Assembly: GCA_020726505.1 (NCBI GenBank)
Contig: JAHLEZ010000002.1
Location: 372,001 to 436,000, forward strand
Source of the DNA: Leptodontidium sp. MPI-SDFR-AT-0119
Taxonomy: Eukaryota > Ascomycota > Leotiomycetes > Helotiales > Leptodontidiaceae
Length of the DNA stretch: 64,000 nucleotides
Direction of reading: 5' to 3'
Both the position numbers and the translations under genes were made by a program. This document shows, piece by piece, positions 54,896 to 64,000 of the stretch (its first letter is position 1; each line of letters opens with the position of its first letter). The notes under the pieces were generated by a model, which saw only the letters and a list, made by a program, of their open reading frames with translations, made no database searches and had not been told where the DNA came from.

Positions 54896-57691
54896 ATGGC
54901 AGCATACGAATATCGACCACTTGACCTTGGCATACCTGCTATTCGGCTCCTCCAACTTCTCAGAGGAAACTTCACGGATGAAATTGAGTGTAGCCTGTTT
55001 GAGGGGAGGATAAACCAAGCTGACGGCGGTATACCCTACGATGCTTTGTCGTATGTATGGGGCAGCACAGAAAGGGCTGTCAAGATTACGGTTAATAGCA
55101 GTACACTCTGTGTGACTTCAAACTTATATGTGGCTCTGCAACATTTACGCTTTCAAACCAAGGACCGAATCCTGTGGATTGATGCTATCTGTATAGATCA
55201 AGACAACATGCAAGAGCGAAGACACCAGGTTCAGCAGATGAGTTACATATACAAGGAAGCCAAATGCGTCATCATTTGGCTAGGTGAGAGCACCGACGAG
55301 AGCGACCTTGTTATGGATTTCATAAAACAACTACAAAATAATAATGATATAATCGAAGATGATTGGAGGCGCCAGGCTGAACCTCGTAATCATTCCTTGT
55401 CAACTGGAAGAGATGGGCCGGAAGATATGAATAAAACCCAGAGCGTCAGGTGGCATAAAGGGATGGACTTGATGTTAAGGCGACAATGGTTTCGAAGAGT
55501 TTGGATCCTGCAAGAAATTGCGAATGCACAAGTTGCTATAGTGCTTTGCGGCAAGAAGTCTATCCCAGCGCGGAGTTTTGCACAGGCTTTGTTTTCGATG
55601 GGACTAGAACCCGATTCGCATTGCCAGGCTGTTTTGGATATTATGCTCCAACGAAAAGAGTCTTGGTGGACCCAAAACCGGAATCTACACACCCTGTTGG
55701 TAAAGTTTCGCGATAGCGAGGCGACTGACATGCGGGATATTATCTACGCTTTGCTGGGTATATCATCGGATGCATATAGGAGCAAAATCTTAACTCCAGA
55801 TTATACGAAGTCTTTACAGCAAGTCATCCAGGACACTACTTCATTTTTGCTTGATCACAAAGCTCAAGACAGCTCCCTTTACAAATTTCTTGACTGGTCG
55901 TTCCGGGAATTCTTACAGAATTTAGATAACCTCAATTGTGCTGTTCTTGGATTGGCCTCCGAGACTGGACAAGAGGCCGTCGTTAAGCTGCTACTAGCAA
56001 CAGAAGAGATTGAGTTAGACTGGGAGGATACTAGCGGCCGAACTCCACTTCAGCGAGCTGCTCTGAATAAGCACACAGCCATCGTGCAGCTGCTTTTAGA
56101 GAAAGAAGCCCAGCTCGCGTCTACGGACATAGGTATGGATTGGACGCCGCTACAGTTGGCTACTTGGAAAGGCCATGAGGCTACCGTGCGGCTATTGCTT
56201 GAGCAGGATGCCCAAATCAATTCAAGGGACAGCGGAGGTCGGTCGTTACTTATACTGGCAGCTGCAAAAGGGCAGGAGGTCATCGTCAAGCTGCTGTTCG
56301 AAGGGGGCGCTGAGGTCGATTCGAAGGATAACAAAAATCGAACACCGCTATGGTGGGCTGTCCATAATGGACACGAAGCTATAGCCAAGCGGATTGTCAA
56401 GAAGGACCAGGTTGATGTTGACTTGCAAACCAATTACATCGAACCAACGGTCTCGGACGCTACAGCGGTCGGGCACGAGGCTGTGGTCAAGTTGCTGCTC
56501 GGGACAAGTCAAGTCGATATTGATGCGAAGGATATGGAATTCGGTCAAACACCACTGTGGGCGGCTGCTGAAATGGGGAACAAGGCGGTCGTCAAACTCC
56601 TCCTTGAGAATGGCGCTGATATCACCGTTGCAAATTCCGATGGATGGACACCATTAAACGCAGCTTCTTATAGAGGTTACGTTGACGTCGTCAAGCTCCT
56701 TCTTGAGAATGGCGCTGATACCACAGTTACAAATTCCGATGGATGGACACCATTAAACGCAGCTTCTGATAGAGGTCATGTTGACGTCGTCAAGCTCCTT
56801 CTTGAGAATGGCGCTGATACTACAGTCGCAAATTCCGATGGATTCACACCACTTAATTCAGCTTCTGATAGCGGTCACGTTGACATCGTCAAGCTCCTTC
56901 TTGAGAATGGCGCTGATATCACAGTCGCAAATTCCGATGGATGGACACCATTAAACGCAGCTTCTAAAAGCGGTCACATTGACGTCGTCAAGCTCCTTCT
57001 TGAGAATGGCGCTGATACTACAGTCGCAAATTCCGTTGGATTCACACCACTTAATTCAGCTTCTGATAGCGGTCACGTTGACATCGTCAAGCTCCTTCTT
57101 GAGAATGGCGCTGATATTACAGCCCCAAATTCCGTTGGATATACACCACTTGATTCAGCTTCAAGTCGCGGCCATATTGAGGTCGTTAAGCTCCTCCTTG
57201 AGAATGGCGCCGATATTATAATTACAACAAGTGCTGATGGAGCAACGCCGTTGCACCGGGCCTCTCACTATGGGCATTTTGACGTTGTCAAAGTTCTCCT
57301 CGAGAATGGCGCTGACATTGCAGCTACAACTAATTATAGATCAACATCATTGCACCGGGCCTCTAGCAAAGGGCATGTCGATATTGTCAAACTCCTTCTT
57401 GATAATGGTGCTGACGCTCTGTCTACTGATACTAGTGGACGGACGTCATTATACCGCGCCTCAAAGAGCGGGCATATGAACGTGGTTAAGCTCCTTCTTG
57501 AGAATGGCGCTGATACTACAGTCGCAAATTCCGATGGATGGACGCCGTTAAGTGTAGCTTCTGAAAGCGGTCACGTTGATGTCGTCAAGCTCCTTCTTGA
57601 GAATGGCGCTGATACCACAGTCGCAAATTCCGATGGATGGACACCGTTAAGTGTAGCCTCTGCTACAGAGTCACGTGAATATCACATATAA
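54896..57691 (+). CDS. HET domain protein with about 17 ankyrin repeats
   Basis: A single exon encodes 931 residues. The HET domain (about 45-220) has all three blocks: YDALSYVWG, LWIDAICIDQDN with Q-V-Q-Q-M, and RRQWFRRVWILQEIA. A linker to about 350 is followed by ankyrin repeats to the end. The first five or six repeats are diverged; from about nucleotide 56560 on, 33-residue units (99 bp) follow with nearly identical VVKLLLENGAD cores. The last unit is cut within the repeat at ATESREYHI. HET proteins trigger programmed cell death on non-self recognition; ankyrin arrays with near-identical units are the presumed variable sensor. Unlike many such proteins it has no NACHT/NB-ARC domain. It lies between repeat modules R2 and R1. 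Confidence 0.92.
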   Translation: MAAYEYRPLDLGIPAIRLLQLLRGNFTDEIECSLFEGRINQADGGIPYDALSYVWGSTERAVKITVNSSTLCVTSNLYVALQHLRFQTKDRILWIDAICIDQDNMQERRHQVQQMSYIYKEAKCVIIWLGESTDESDLVMDFIKQLQNNNDIIEDDWRRQAEPRNHSLSTGRDGPEDMNKTQSVRWHKGMDLMLRRQWFRRVWILQEIANAQVAIVLCGKKSIPARSFAQALFSMGLEPDSHCQAVLDIMLQRKESWWTQNRNLHTLLVKFRDSEATDMRDIIYALLGISSDAYRSKILTPDYTKSLQQVIQDTTSFLLDHKAQDSSLYKFLDWSFREFLQNLDNLNCAVLGLASETGQEAVVKLLLATEEIELDWEDTSGRTPLQRAALNKHTAIVQLLLEKEAQLASTDIGMDWTPLQLATWKGHEATVRLLLEQDAQINSRDSGGRSLLILAAAKGQEVIVKLLFEGGAEVDSKDNKNRTPLWWAVHNGHEAIAKRIVKKDQVDVDLQTNYIEPTVSDATAVGHEAVVKLLLGTSQVDIDAKDMEFGQTPLWAAAEMGNKAVVKLLLENGADITVANSDGWTPLNAASYRGYVDVVKLLLENGADTTVTNSDGWTPLNAASDRGHVDVVKLLLENGADTTVANSDGFTPLNSASDSGHVDIVKLLLENGADITVANSDGWTPLNAASKSGHIDVVKLLLENGADTTVANSVGFTPLNSASDSGHVDIVKLLLENGADITAPNSVGYTPLDSASSRGHIEVVKLLLENGADIIITTSADGATPLHRASHYGHFDVVKVLLENGADIAATTNYRSTSLHRASSKGHVDIVKLLLDNGADALSTDTSGRTSLYRASKSGHMNVVKLLLENGADTTVANSDGWTPLSVASESGHVDVVKLLLENGADTTVANSDGWTPLSVASATESREYHI

Positions 57692-58344
57692 GTCACGTTA
57701 GTAAATAATCTAACAGATACTATTCGGAATTGAGTGCAACATTGTCCACTTTGCCTGCCATGGCCGGATAAGTCATGTTGATCCTTCGAGTTGTGGGCTG
57801 ATACTACAGCGGAAAGACGAGTTTGGGGGTAGTGTGCAGGACATGCTAACCGTGCATAATCTCTCGGAGATCAACTGCATGCTCGACTAGCGAACAAAGC
57901 CGTCCGCCTGGCTGACGAGGCGATCCACATGGTCAGCGGCTTCCAAGTAGCAGCCTTTCCACACGTGATCGAATGCTTGTGGCGTCCGTAGATCGAGTGT
58001 GCGTTGAGATCACTCGCGGATTTTACGTGTCGCTTAAAAGAAGGCGTGTTGCGTCTTGAGAGTGAGTGTATCGCAGCGGCACTCCATACAAGTGTCATGG
58101 GAGGGCGAGCGAAAGACTGGAAAATAGCTGTTCAGCTGGGCTTAATGTGGGCACATAGGAATGTGAGGATAAAAGCGGCTGTTGTTTGATTGGTTGGGGT
58201 TGCGCTCCTACAACCTAACTATGGAATATTCGAGAAACCTGCATTTGCACCACGCACGTGATTGACCTTGAGATTGGCGACCAAGTAGATATAGCGAACC
58301 CGGGCGTGATCATAGTATATTTGTCACTAGGCAAATTGATATTA
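57692..58344. other. Downstream region with an eroded ankyrin unit
   Basis: Sequence at about 57771-57825 (including GGGCTGATACTACAG) still matches the repeat unit of the preceding gene, so the array once ran farther. No gene recognised in the rest. Confidence 0.5.
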
Positions 58345-58672
58345 CTAAGCACTGAAATATGCCGCTCCCTCCTTGCACCGGAGTAACTCCCGGACTATGC
58401 TCTTTTCCTCTCTGGTTATCTTTAAAATTTGGAACTGTATTATTTCATAATAAGACCTTTCCTTAAGTGCTCCGAATTTTGAAAAGACTTTAATAATCGC
58501 GATTAAACAAGGGGGGATAGCGAAAGCGACGATCGGTAGCGTGATTGAAACGATCGATAGCATAATCAACCGTACTCTATTTCTTGTTATTAAGTAGTCT
58601 TCTTAGGGAGAAATAGGTAAAGAAAGTAATATATTAATAACAACTTCATAGACTTACTAAGAAAAAATTTAT
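58345..58672 (+). repeat. Repeat module R1, left copy
   Basis: Aligns in direct orientation with 62042-62386: TAAGCACT.AAAT, AACTCCCGGACTAT, CTTCCTTAAGTGCTCCGAA or a close form, AACAAGGGGG, GCGATCGGT.GCGTGATTGAAA and TTAGGGAGAAAT. Follows the HET-ankyrin gene and is directly succeeded by R2. Confidence 0.65.
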
Positions 58673-58732
58673 GATTCGAAAACTATAAATTCGTCTCGCC
58701 ACGGGGTGCGTCTCTGGACGCAGGGAGAGATG

Positions 58733-59185
58733 TTAGGTACTTTAAATTAAAGCAGCTCTAAATCTGTGAACGCCTTAAACTTTCTCGTACTTTCCCTATC
58801 AAATATATTATATGCCCTTCCCGAACACTCCCGACCTAGTTACTTCAAAAATTATAGTCCTGTCGTCGCTGCCTCCCTAATTTTCGGAGAGCCTCTTTTA
58901 TAATGTAATCGGACCCTTCGACCCGTGGCACTACTACTATCGAGCTACTATCGAGCACTTTCCATCTTTTAAACTTATAGAACGGTTGAATATGGATTTC
59001 CAAGTCTTTCTACGGTGCCAAGAAGTCATTGTTAGCCTTGTGGTGACCAGACCGCGTTGTGTCATGCAATGTCGCCACATAGATTGGTACTTCCGTACCT
59101 CCAAATCAAGCGACCAAGGACCCTGGTCAATTGTGGCTGCGCGTGGCGGATCTTGCCGCATTCCTGTTTCCCGACATGCAACCTA
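58733..59185 (+). repeat. Repeat module R2, right copy
   Basis: Direct copy of 53870-54375. It ends about 12 bp before the stop codon of the second HET gene. A CGTCTCG...GACGCAGGGA stretch at its left border (58690-58725) is roughly the inverted complement of CCCTGCGTCACGAGACG at the left border of the other copy (53796-53812). Confidence 0.65.
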
Positions 59186-59196
59186 TATCTAGCATT

Positions 59197-61635
59197 TCAA
59201 ACTAAAACAAAGGTCTCACTATCAGTATAAGGATACCTCGGCGTCCTTATCAAAGGCATCGCCTCCCCATCCATTATACCATGTACAAAGCACTCCCCTA
59301 CAAACTCCCAAACCTGCTCCCCACCCTTCCCCTCCACCTTCCGCAAGACAACAGGCACACTGCACCCATAAACAATACAAATCACATCTCTCTCTCTCGC
59401 CAGTCCGGGCACGAGTCCAAACATAGGCGGCTCCCAGGAGCTCCTTCGCCTTGGCTGACCTCGGAAGTTCGGTATTACAGTGAGCACGAATCTACGTCCC
59501 CACACCACGCTCTGCACGCGTGCGAGAAATAGACGCATCGTCTCTGGCGTGTCGGCGTGGTTAGCAACGTCCTTGGTATTGAGATCCCCGCTGGAGTTGC
59601 ATTGTGTTAAGCATTCCAGACAGGCACGCCGATACCAAAGAGGAGGAGAGACACCGTGAGGTCCTCGGTCTGCAACAAGTGTCCGCCAAAGTACGTCTGG
59701 GACGTTATCATGGTGGGTTTCCCAGCCAGCGAAGGAGAAGGCTTCGTGAGGGATGACCCCATCCAGGACACGGTCGCTGATATGCTTTATCTCATGGAGG
59801 ATAAAGCCTTTTACAACCAGCTGACCACTGTATCTTCGACCGACAGCAGAGGCTCGGTTCGGGACATAGTTTCGTCTCAAAACATGTTTTTTCCATGCCT
59901 CGTCGGTTTCTTTTTTCTGTGCTGGAGCATTAACCTTAAAAAGTGCGTAAGGTCGCAATCCAGTACAGGAGTTGTAGACTCTTCGATGTTGTCTGTCAGG
60001 ACTTCCAACCAAGCTATCTGCATTTGTTCGGGGTCTAAATACCCCGAAAGGACCGGCATAAGCATGGCCTTTGATAGACGGGATCCACGAGGGCATCGAT
60101 TCTTCATCTTCATAGTTGTCACTATCTTCCGTGATGATCTGACTCGTTTTTCTTAGACAAGATGGTAATTCTGGAGCCCAGTGCCGACAGAGGATATCGA
60201 GGGACTCAGACCCCTCGACACAGAACTCCATGAAGCCGGCACAAATATCAACCAAAGATTTATCGTAATCAGGTTGAAGTCGGTGATCAAGGATACTAAA
60301 GTCATCCTTATCTTCTCTGCTTCTGCCTCGCGATTCTTGTTCATCTTTCAAATTTTCAGCCACAAACATGCCTCTCCAAAACGCAAGGCATTCTCGACAC
60401 ACCACAAGAGTAATCCACCATAAAAATGGTGATACGCTTAGAGCCACTTCCACGAAGATATTTCGTTGGCGTGGCCTCTCCCAAGAGCGTGCTCGTCGGA
60501 TTTGGGGCCTGATCTCCGTGTCCTTGGCTAGTGACAAGACAGCATAAACGGCGTCTCTTGGCTCGGAAGACTCGAAAGCAACAAACAAAGATGTAACCAA
60601 GACTTCAACGCACAACAACCTCTCTAACACCTCTCCATCCATCGATTTGCGGAACAAGCTGCTCGTGGCTTCTACCAATGCATTTGCACCAACGACACGT
60701 GGCTCTATTTCTGCTATTCGAGGTTCATTGGAGCTCAGAGGGGATGGTAGGTCTGTGTTCCTCAAAATCTCCTGAATGTCGTGTATCTTAGTCATGAATA
60801 ACGCAATGGCCTCCGCAAAGTCAGACCACAACATCACCTCCTTGCCCCAGTGCACTGTAGCCGTCTTCGCGAGCACCAGCTCCTGAATGATCCAGCGACG
60901 ACTGAACCATCGGTTTTTCAGAAGGTTGAGAACCAAGACCCATTTCATAGGCGTCTCTTGAGTCCTGATGAGTCGATCCAAGACGCGCAAATCGAGGATG
61001 CTGTACAGAAATTCGAAGGTCTCTTTCGTCCTCTTAGGCTTGCCAGAACCTAGCCATACTGATACACTTTGCGCCTGGCTATAAATGAGGTCCATCTTAC
61101 CAACCTGAGTAGTCTTCTCATCGGTATTGCTCTGGTCGATGCAAATGGCATCGATCCAGAAATTGACATCGTTCTTCTCGCTTCGGAACTCCCTTAGAGC
61201 CGCAGCTAAATTACCCCTGACGTAAAAGACGGCAAAGTTATTTGATGAACGCTCCCCTGAAAGATCATCTTTATAACTATGAAGGCCTCCCCAATTGTCA
61301 TGTTTGTAGATATAGATCGGATGCGTAGCCTCACCTTCTCCCCACCAATATGAGAGGGCGTTGTAATTCTGCCAATTTACCGCCCCCCCCGACTCGACTG
61401 AAAGGAACGTGCTTGGAAGCAGTTTACAGAATATAGGACTATCTGGAGGCCCAGCTAGAATGCGTAAGGTCCTGAAGCTCATCCAGGAAAGTTCACTGTA
61501 TCGATACTCTTGCACCTCGTGGGACTTCATGTGCTGGAGATTCCCATGCTCAGCTGGTTTGACTGACCCTGGGTCCCATACCGGCTTTCGTCTTTGGAAT
61601 GCACCGACAGGCTTCAACTCGTGAGGCATTTTCAA
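59197..61635 (-). CDS. HET domain protein without a recognisable C-terminal repeat array
   Basis: A single exon encodes 812 residues. The HET blocks are present: YNALSYWWG, NFWIDAICIDQSN with TTQVGKMDLIYS, and NRWFSRRWIIQELV, in residues about 90-260. A long C-terminal region follows, with PSWIPS and a final segment beginning DVICIVYGCSVPVVLR that is common in HET proteins of the heterokaryon-incompatibility type. About residues 395-425 are hydrophobic and aromatic. It probably takes part in allorecognition or stress-triggered cell death. It is transcribed opposite to the HET-ankyrin gene yet sits between the same modules, R2 then R1. A second ATG two codons in is equally possible as start. 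Confidence 0.88.
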   Translation of the reverse strand: MKMPHELKPVGAFQRRKPVWDPGSVKPAEHGNLQHMKSHEVQEYRYSELSWMSFRTLRILAGPPDSPIFCKLLPSTFLSVESGGAVNWQNYNALSYWWGEGEATHPIYIYKHDNWGGLHSYKDDLSGERSSNNFAVFYVRGNLAAALREFRSEKNDVNFWIDAICIDQSNTDEKTTQVGKMDLIYSQAQSVSVWLGSGKPKRTKETFEFLYSILDLRVLDRLIRTQETPMKWVLVLNLLKNRWFSRRWIIQELVLAKTATVHWGKEVMLWSDFAEAIALFMTKIHDIQEILRNTDLPSPLSSNEPRIAEIEPRVVGANALVEATSSLFRKSMDGEVLERLLCVEVLVTSLFVAFESSEPRDAVYAVLSLAKDTEIRPQIRRARSWERPRQRNIFVEVALSVSPFLWWITLVVCRECLAFWRGMFVAENLKDEQESRGRSREDKDDFSILDHRLQPDYDKSLVDICAGFMEFCVEGSESLDILCRHWAPELPSCLRKTSQIITEDSDNYEDEESMPSWIPSIKGHAYAGPFGVFRPRTNADSLVGSPDRQHRRVYNSCTGLRPYALFKVNAPAQKKETDEAWKKHVLRRNYVPNRASAVGRRYSGQLVVKGFILHEIKHISDRVLDGVIPHEAFSFAGWETHHDNVPDVLWRTLVADRGPHGVSPPLWYRRACLECLTQCNSSGDLNTKDVANHADTPETMRLFLARVQSVVWGRRFVLTVIPNFRGQPRRRSSWEPPMFGLVPGLARERDVICIVYGCSVPVVLRKVEGKGGEQVWEFVGECFVHGIMDGEAMPLIRTPRYPYTDSETFVLV

Positions 61636-62041
61636 TTTGATCGCAGTATCTGTGTCTTATCTAAGATGCCAACAACATCTCTTTAGCTCGAAGTGGGACG
61701 ATCGACTCAGCCGCAATTCAGTGTCGTTCTGCAAAGTCATGTCAGTTGCCTTCTCGCCTCCTTTTCTTTTATCGAGCGTCTTCTGCGAGCAATGATGGAG
61801 GGTAGAGCGAGGGATATTACCATGGTCTGCCAGGGCAAGATATAAATCAGGCACGCCAGGAGGAACACCTTGCGCGAGTGCTTAAGTGGCTCTATCCGTA
61901 TCAGCCTCCTGTGGTGACGATGTTGTGAAGGGGACAAGGGACAGCGCTTCAGTGCCAGCCAGAACCCGCTCTTACACTACACACGTGATGTTTTACGCCA
62001 CACATAAGGTTTAAGAATTGTGGCTGATGCATATTAATAAG
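61636..62041. other. Upstream region of the second HET gene
   Basis: No gene recognised. CTTATCTAAG at 61656-61665 resembles the motif of the 43-52 kb cluster but lacks its final CG. Confidence 0.4.
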
Positions 62042-62386
62042 CACTAAAATTTGACGCTAAAATATGTAGCGTTTTATGCCCCCCCTGCCCTTCGCACGGC
62101 GAAACTCCCGGACTATACAATTTTCGTGTTTAAGTGTCTTCAAAATTTAGAGCCATATTCTTTCCTCACGGATCCTTCCCCTAAGTGCTCCGAAATTTGA
62201 TGAGACTTTAATGGTCGCGATTGAACAAGGGGGAACAGCTAAAGCAGCGATCGGTGGCGTGATTGAAATGATCGACAGCATTATCGACTGCAGTCCTTTT
62301 CTTATTGCTGACGAGTCACCTTAGGGAGAAATGGTTAAAGAAGAGTAATATATTAACAACAACTTTGTAGACTTGCTAAGGAAAAT
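62042..62386 (+). repeat. Repeat module R1, right copy
   Basis: Direct copy of 58345-58672, about 405 bp upstream of the second HET start codon. It is not followed by R2; the sequence after 62390 is unrelated. Confidence 0.65.
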
Positions 62387-62814
62387 GTCGTGCAAGAGCA
62401 CGCCTAGAGGCTCCACAGAGGCGAAATTGACGTATTATTGAGGTATGCGCAGTACTGTAATTGATCGTTGTATTCTCTACGTATGGTCTATTCAAGCTCC
62501 CTGAATATGGAGGTCGCGGGCGCTTTGGCCATGGTGCCTTTGATTGGGCTCGCTTAGCCGGCCTACCATAACCTGCACGACACACCCCCTCGCCAAGGAC
62601 AATACTAAGCTTTGGCGAAGCAAACAAGTGCTCAACAAACATGATAGACAATAGGAAATCGACATCTAATATATAACTGACAATATGAAAGCGACAGACA
62701 GTAAGGGAAAATGATAAGCAGTAGCCAAAGCAAACATGCCAAACGTCCAAACGAGAGTATATAGACAACTGCTCCCCCATCGTAACTTCCTTCTGTAAGC
62801 ATACCAAATTCAAA
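62387..62814. other. Intergenic, probable promoter of the next gene
   Basis: Nothing recognised apart from the leader of the Ala-rich protein gene. Confidence 0.45.
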
Positions 62815-63649
62815 ATGGGTCGTGTCTCCGCCGCCAAGTTGGCCGCCCGCGCCTCTCGGCGCTCCAACCTCGCCGCTGCTCGCGCAGCAAAGAAGGTACG
62901 TTTCCCTTGTGTTTTACTAATTTGAGATTGGTTCCGACGTTGTCTGAGTCAAAAAGTTGAGAAGTTGGGTGGGTTAGAGTATGCTGACCAGCTGTAACAG
63001 TCTGCCGCCGCTCCTCGCCGCCGCACCCCCTCTCCTGCGCCCCCTCCTGCCGCCCCTGCCACCCCCTCTCGCCGCCGCGCTGAGGCAGGTGCTGATAGGG
63101 AGGTCCCTTGCTCGGCATGCGTCAAAGCTGCCTTGAAAGGTGACCTCCCTGTCAGCATCTGTCAAGATGCCGCTGGCTCGGCTCGGTGCCTTCGGTGCCA
63201 CAGTCAGAATCATGGTTGCGCCGGTCCTGTTGGGCCTGCTGTTGCGGTGGCTTTTGCCGCCTTTTTGGAGGAGAAGCGTGGTGCCTCGCGCACCCGCGTA
63301 AGTTTGACTTTGGTTCTTGTGGTTTTGAGTTTGGCTAACTCTGAGTAGCAGTTGAAATCCCTCCGGGCCGCGGTCCGTGAGGCTCTTGCTGCTCCTGGTA
63401 TGTTTATTCCGTCTTTGCAACAGCTTTAAAGAGACTGACTTTAGTTGTCTAGCCGCTGCCGCCCCCGCCCCCGCCGCTGCCCCTGCCCCCGCCCCCCGCC
63501 CAATCCTCCCACCTGTTCGGGTTGGTGCTGGTGCTGGTGCTGTTGGTGCTGGTGCTGCTGCTGCTGCTGATGGTGCTGGTGGTGTGGCCGCCCGCCGCCG
63601 CCGCATCAAGGAGTTGCTGGTGGAGCTGGTGGACTTGTTGGTGGTTTAG
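62815..63649 (+). CDS. Ala/Pro/Arg-rich protein with a CxxC...CxxC-x6-C motif
   Basis: Exons 62815-62895, 63001-63297, 63349-63397 and 63453-63649 give 207 residues. The basic N terminus (SAAKLAARASRRS) and Pro/Ala stretches surround a central motif C-S-A-C-V-K ... C ... C-L-R-C-H-x5-C-A-G-P. This resembles the Cys motif of orphan proteins common in Helotiales and other fungi, often near transposons. The tail is Ala/Gly-rich and ends in a short hydrophobic helix (ELLVELVDLLVV). The last acceptor (63451-63452) was chosen because the earlier one gives an immediate stop. The high GC and repeated GCT/GGT codons differ from neighbours. Nucleic-acid binding is plausible, not shown. Confidence 0.6.
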
Positions 63650-63885
63650 TTCGCGACTTGATAGCGGCTTGGGAACGTGCCCCTTCAGAGTTATGGTTTG
63701 CTACCTTATGAGCAGCTTGGGAACGGGCCCTTATGTACTTGCTTTGCGTTGGTTTGGTTGTGGCTTCGGCCGGAATGGAATTCCTGCCCTCTGACAACTT
63801 GAAAAGAACGTGCTTGACGTGACTGTGCCACCTTGAAAAATACAAAGGAAAACAAAAGAGTGTGTTTTGCAGTAAGGTGCAAGCT
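63650..63885. other. Short spacer before the retroelement fragment
   Basis: Two copies of AGC(G)GCTTGGGAACG about 50 bp apart (63665 and 63714). May include the end of the retroelement beyond its coding part; no clear LTR border seen. Confidence 0.4.
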
Positions 63886-64000
63886 TCAATTGAGCTCTTC
63901 TACCGACGCCCTAGCATCTTGTAGGTTAAGCAGTGCTAAGAAGGTCTCAAACTTCTGGCGTGGGAGGTTTTTAGTGAGGCCATCAGCGTACATCTCACTA
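63886..64000 (-). mobile_element. Ty1/Copia retrotransposon, C-terminal end of the polyprotein
   Basis: On the minus strand 63998-63886 encodes the end of a Copia RNase H region: S-E-M-Y-A-D-G-L-T-K, then L-P-R-Q-K-F-E-T-F and a final LNLQDARASVEELN before TGA. The ADGLTK...F motif is diagnostic of the group. The element continues past the right edge of the window, so intactness cannot be judged. Confidence 0.8.

Noticed and set aside
56560..57650. Regular 99-bp repeats resembling a CRISPR or satellite array
   Set aside because: They are in-frame 33-residue ankyrin units of a protein gene in a eukaryote.

Overview
This is nuclear DNA of a filamentous ascomycete (Pezizomycotina; Leotiomycetes is my guess, not shown by the sequence). 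The evidence is fungal-only families (UstYa/DUF3328, Zn2Cys6 regulator, HET proteins, AAL-type lectins), short GT-AG introns of about 50-80 bp with CTAAC/CTGAC branch sites, and AT-rich repeat copies that differ mainly by C-to-T and G-to-A changes, as repeat-induced point mutation (RIP) would produce.

Left half (0-30 kb), mostly conserved genes: the 3' end of a UstYa-like oxidase gene, a tandem CCCH zinc-finger protein, ribosomal protein uL15 (rpl28), a head-to-head pair encoding the Cdc7 kinase and condensin subunit Cnd1, an intron-containing tRNA, two tandem AAL-type fucose lectins, a yeast-type amino acid permease, a divergent pair encoding Erv1 and uroporphyrinogen-III synthase, and a TPR-SET protein gene with one stop and two frameshifts.

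Middle (30-43 kb), accessory: three tRNA-like genes with odd anticodon loops, a small Rpb12-like zinc ribbon, a haem dehydratase of the aldoxime-dehydratase family, a secreted sedolisin protease, three small Cys-rich proteins, and a decayed carboxylesterase. Much of this lies between inverted copies of a roughly 290-bp AT-rich repeat at 32.2 and 41.1 kb.

43-52 kb is a compact four-gene cluster: a PhyH-type Fe(II)/2-oxoglutarate dioxygenase, a Zn2Cys6 regulator, an APC amine/amino acid permease, and a flavin amine oxidase with a RidA/YjgF domain fused to its N terminus. The 9-mer CGCTTAGAT occurs eight times exactly in the two outer promoters, and one-mismatch versions lie in the other two promoters. 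This looks like a regulon for taking up and oxidising an amine. It is the best candidate here for an undescribed system.

52-64 kb: two more small Cys-rich genes, then two HET-domain genes (one with about 17 ankyrin repeats) that are each bracketed by the same two repeat modules in the same order. The window ends with an Ala-rich Cys-motif protein and the C-terminal end of a Copia retrotransposon polyprotein running in from the right edge.

Exon boundaries were derived by hand from splice signals and reading frame. No alignment or database search was run.
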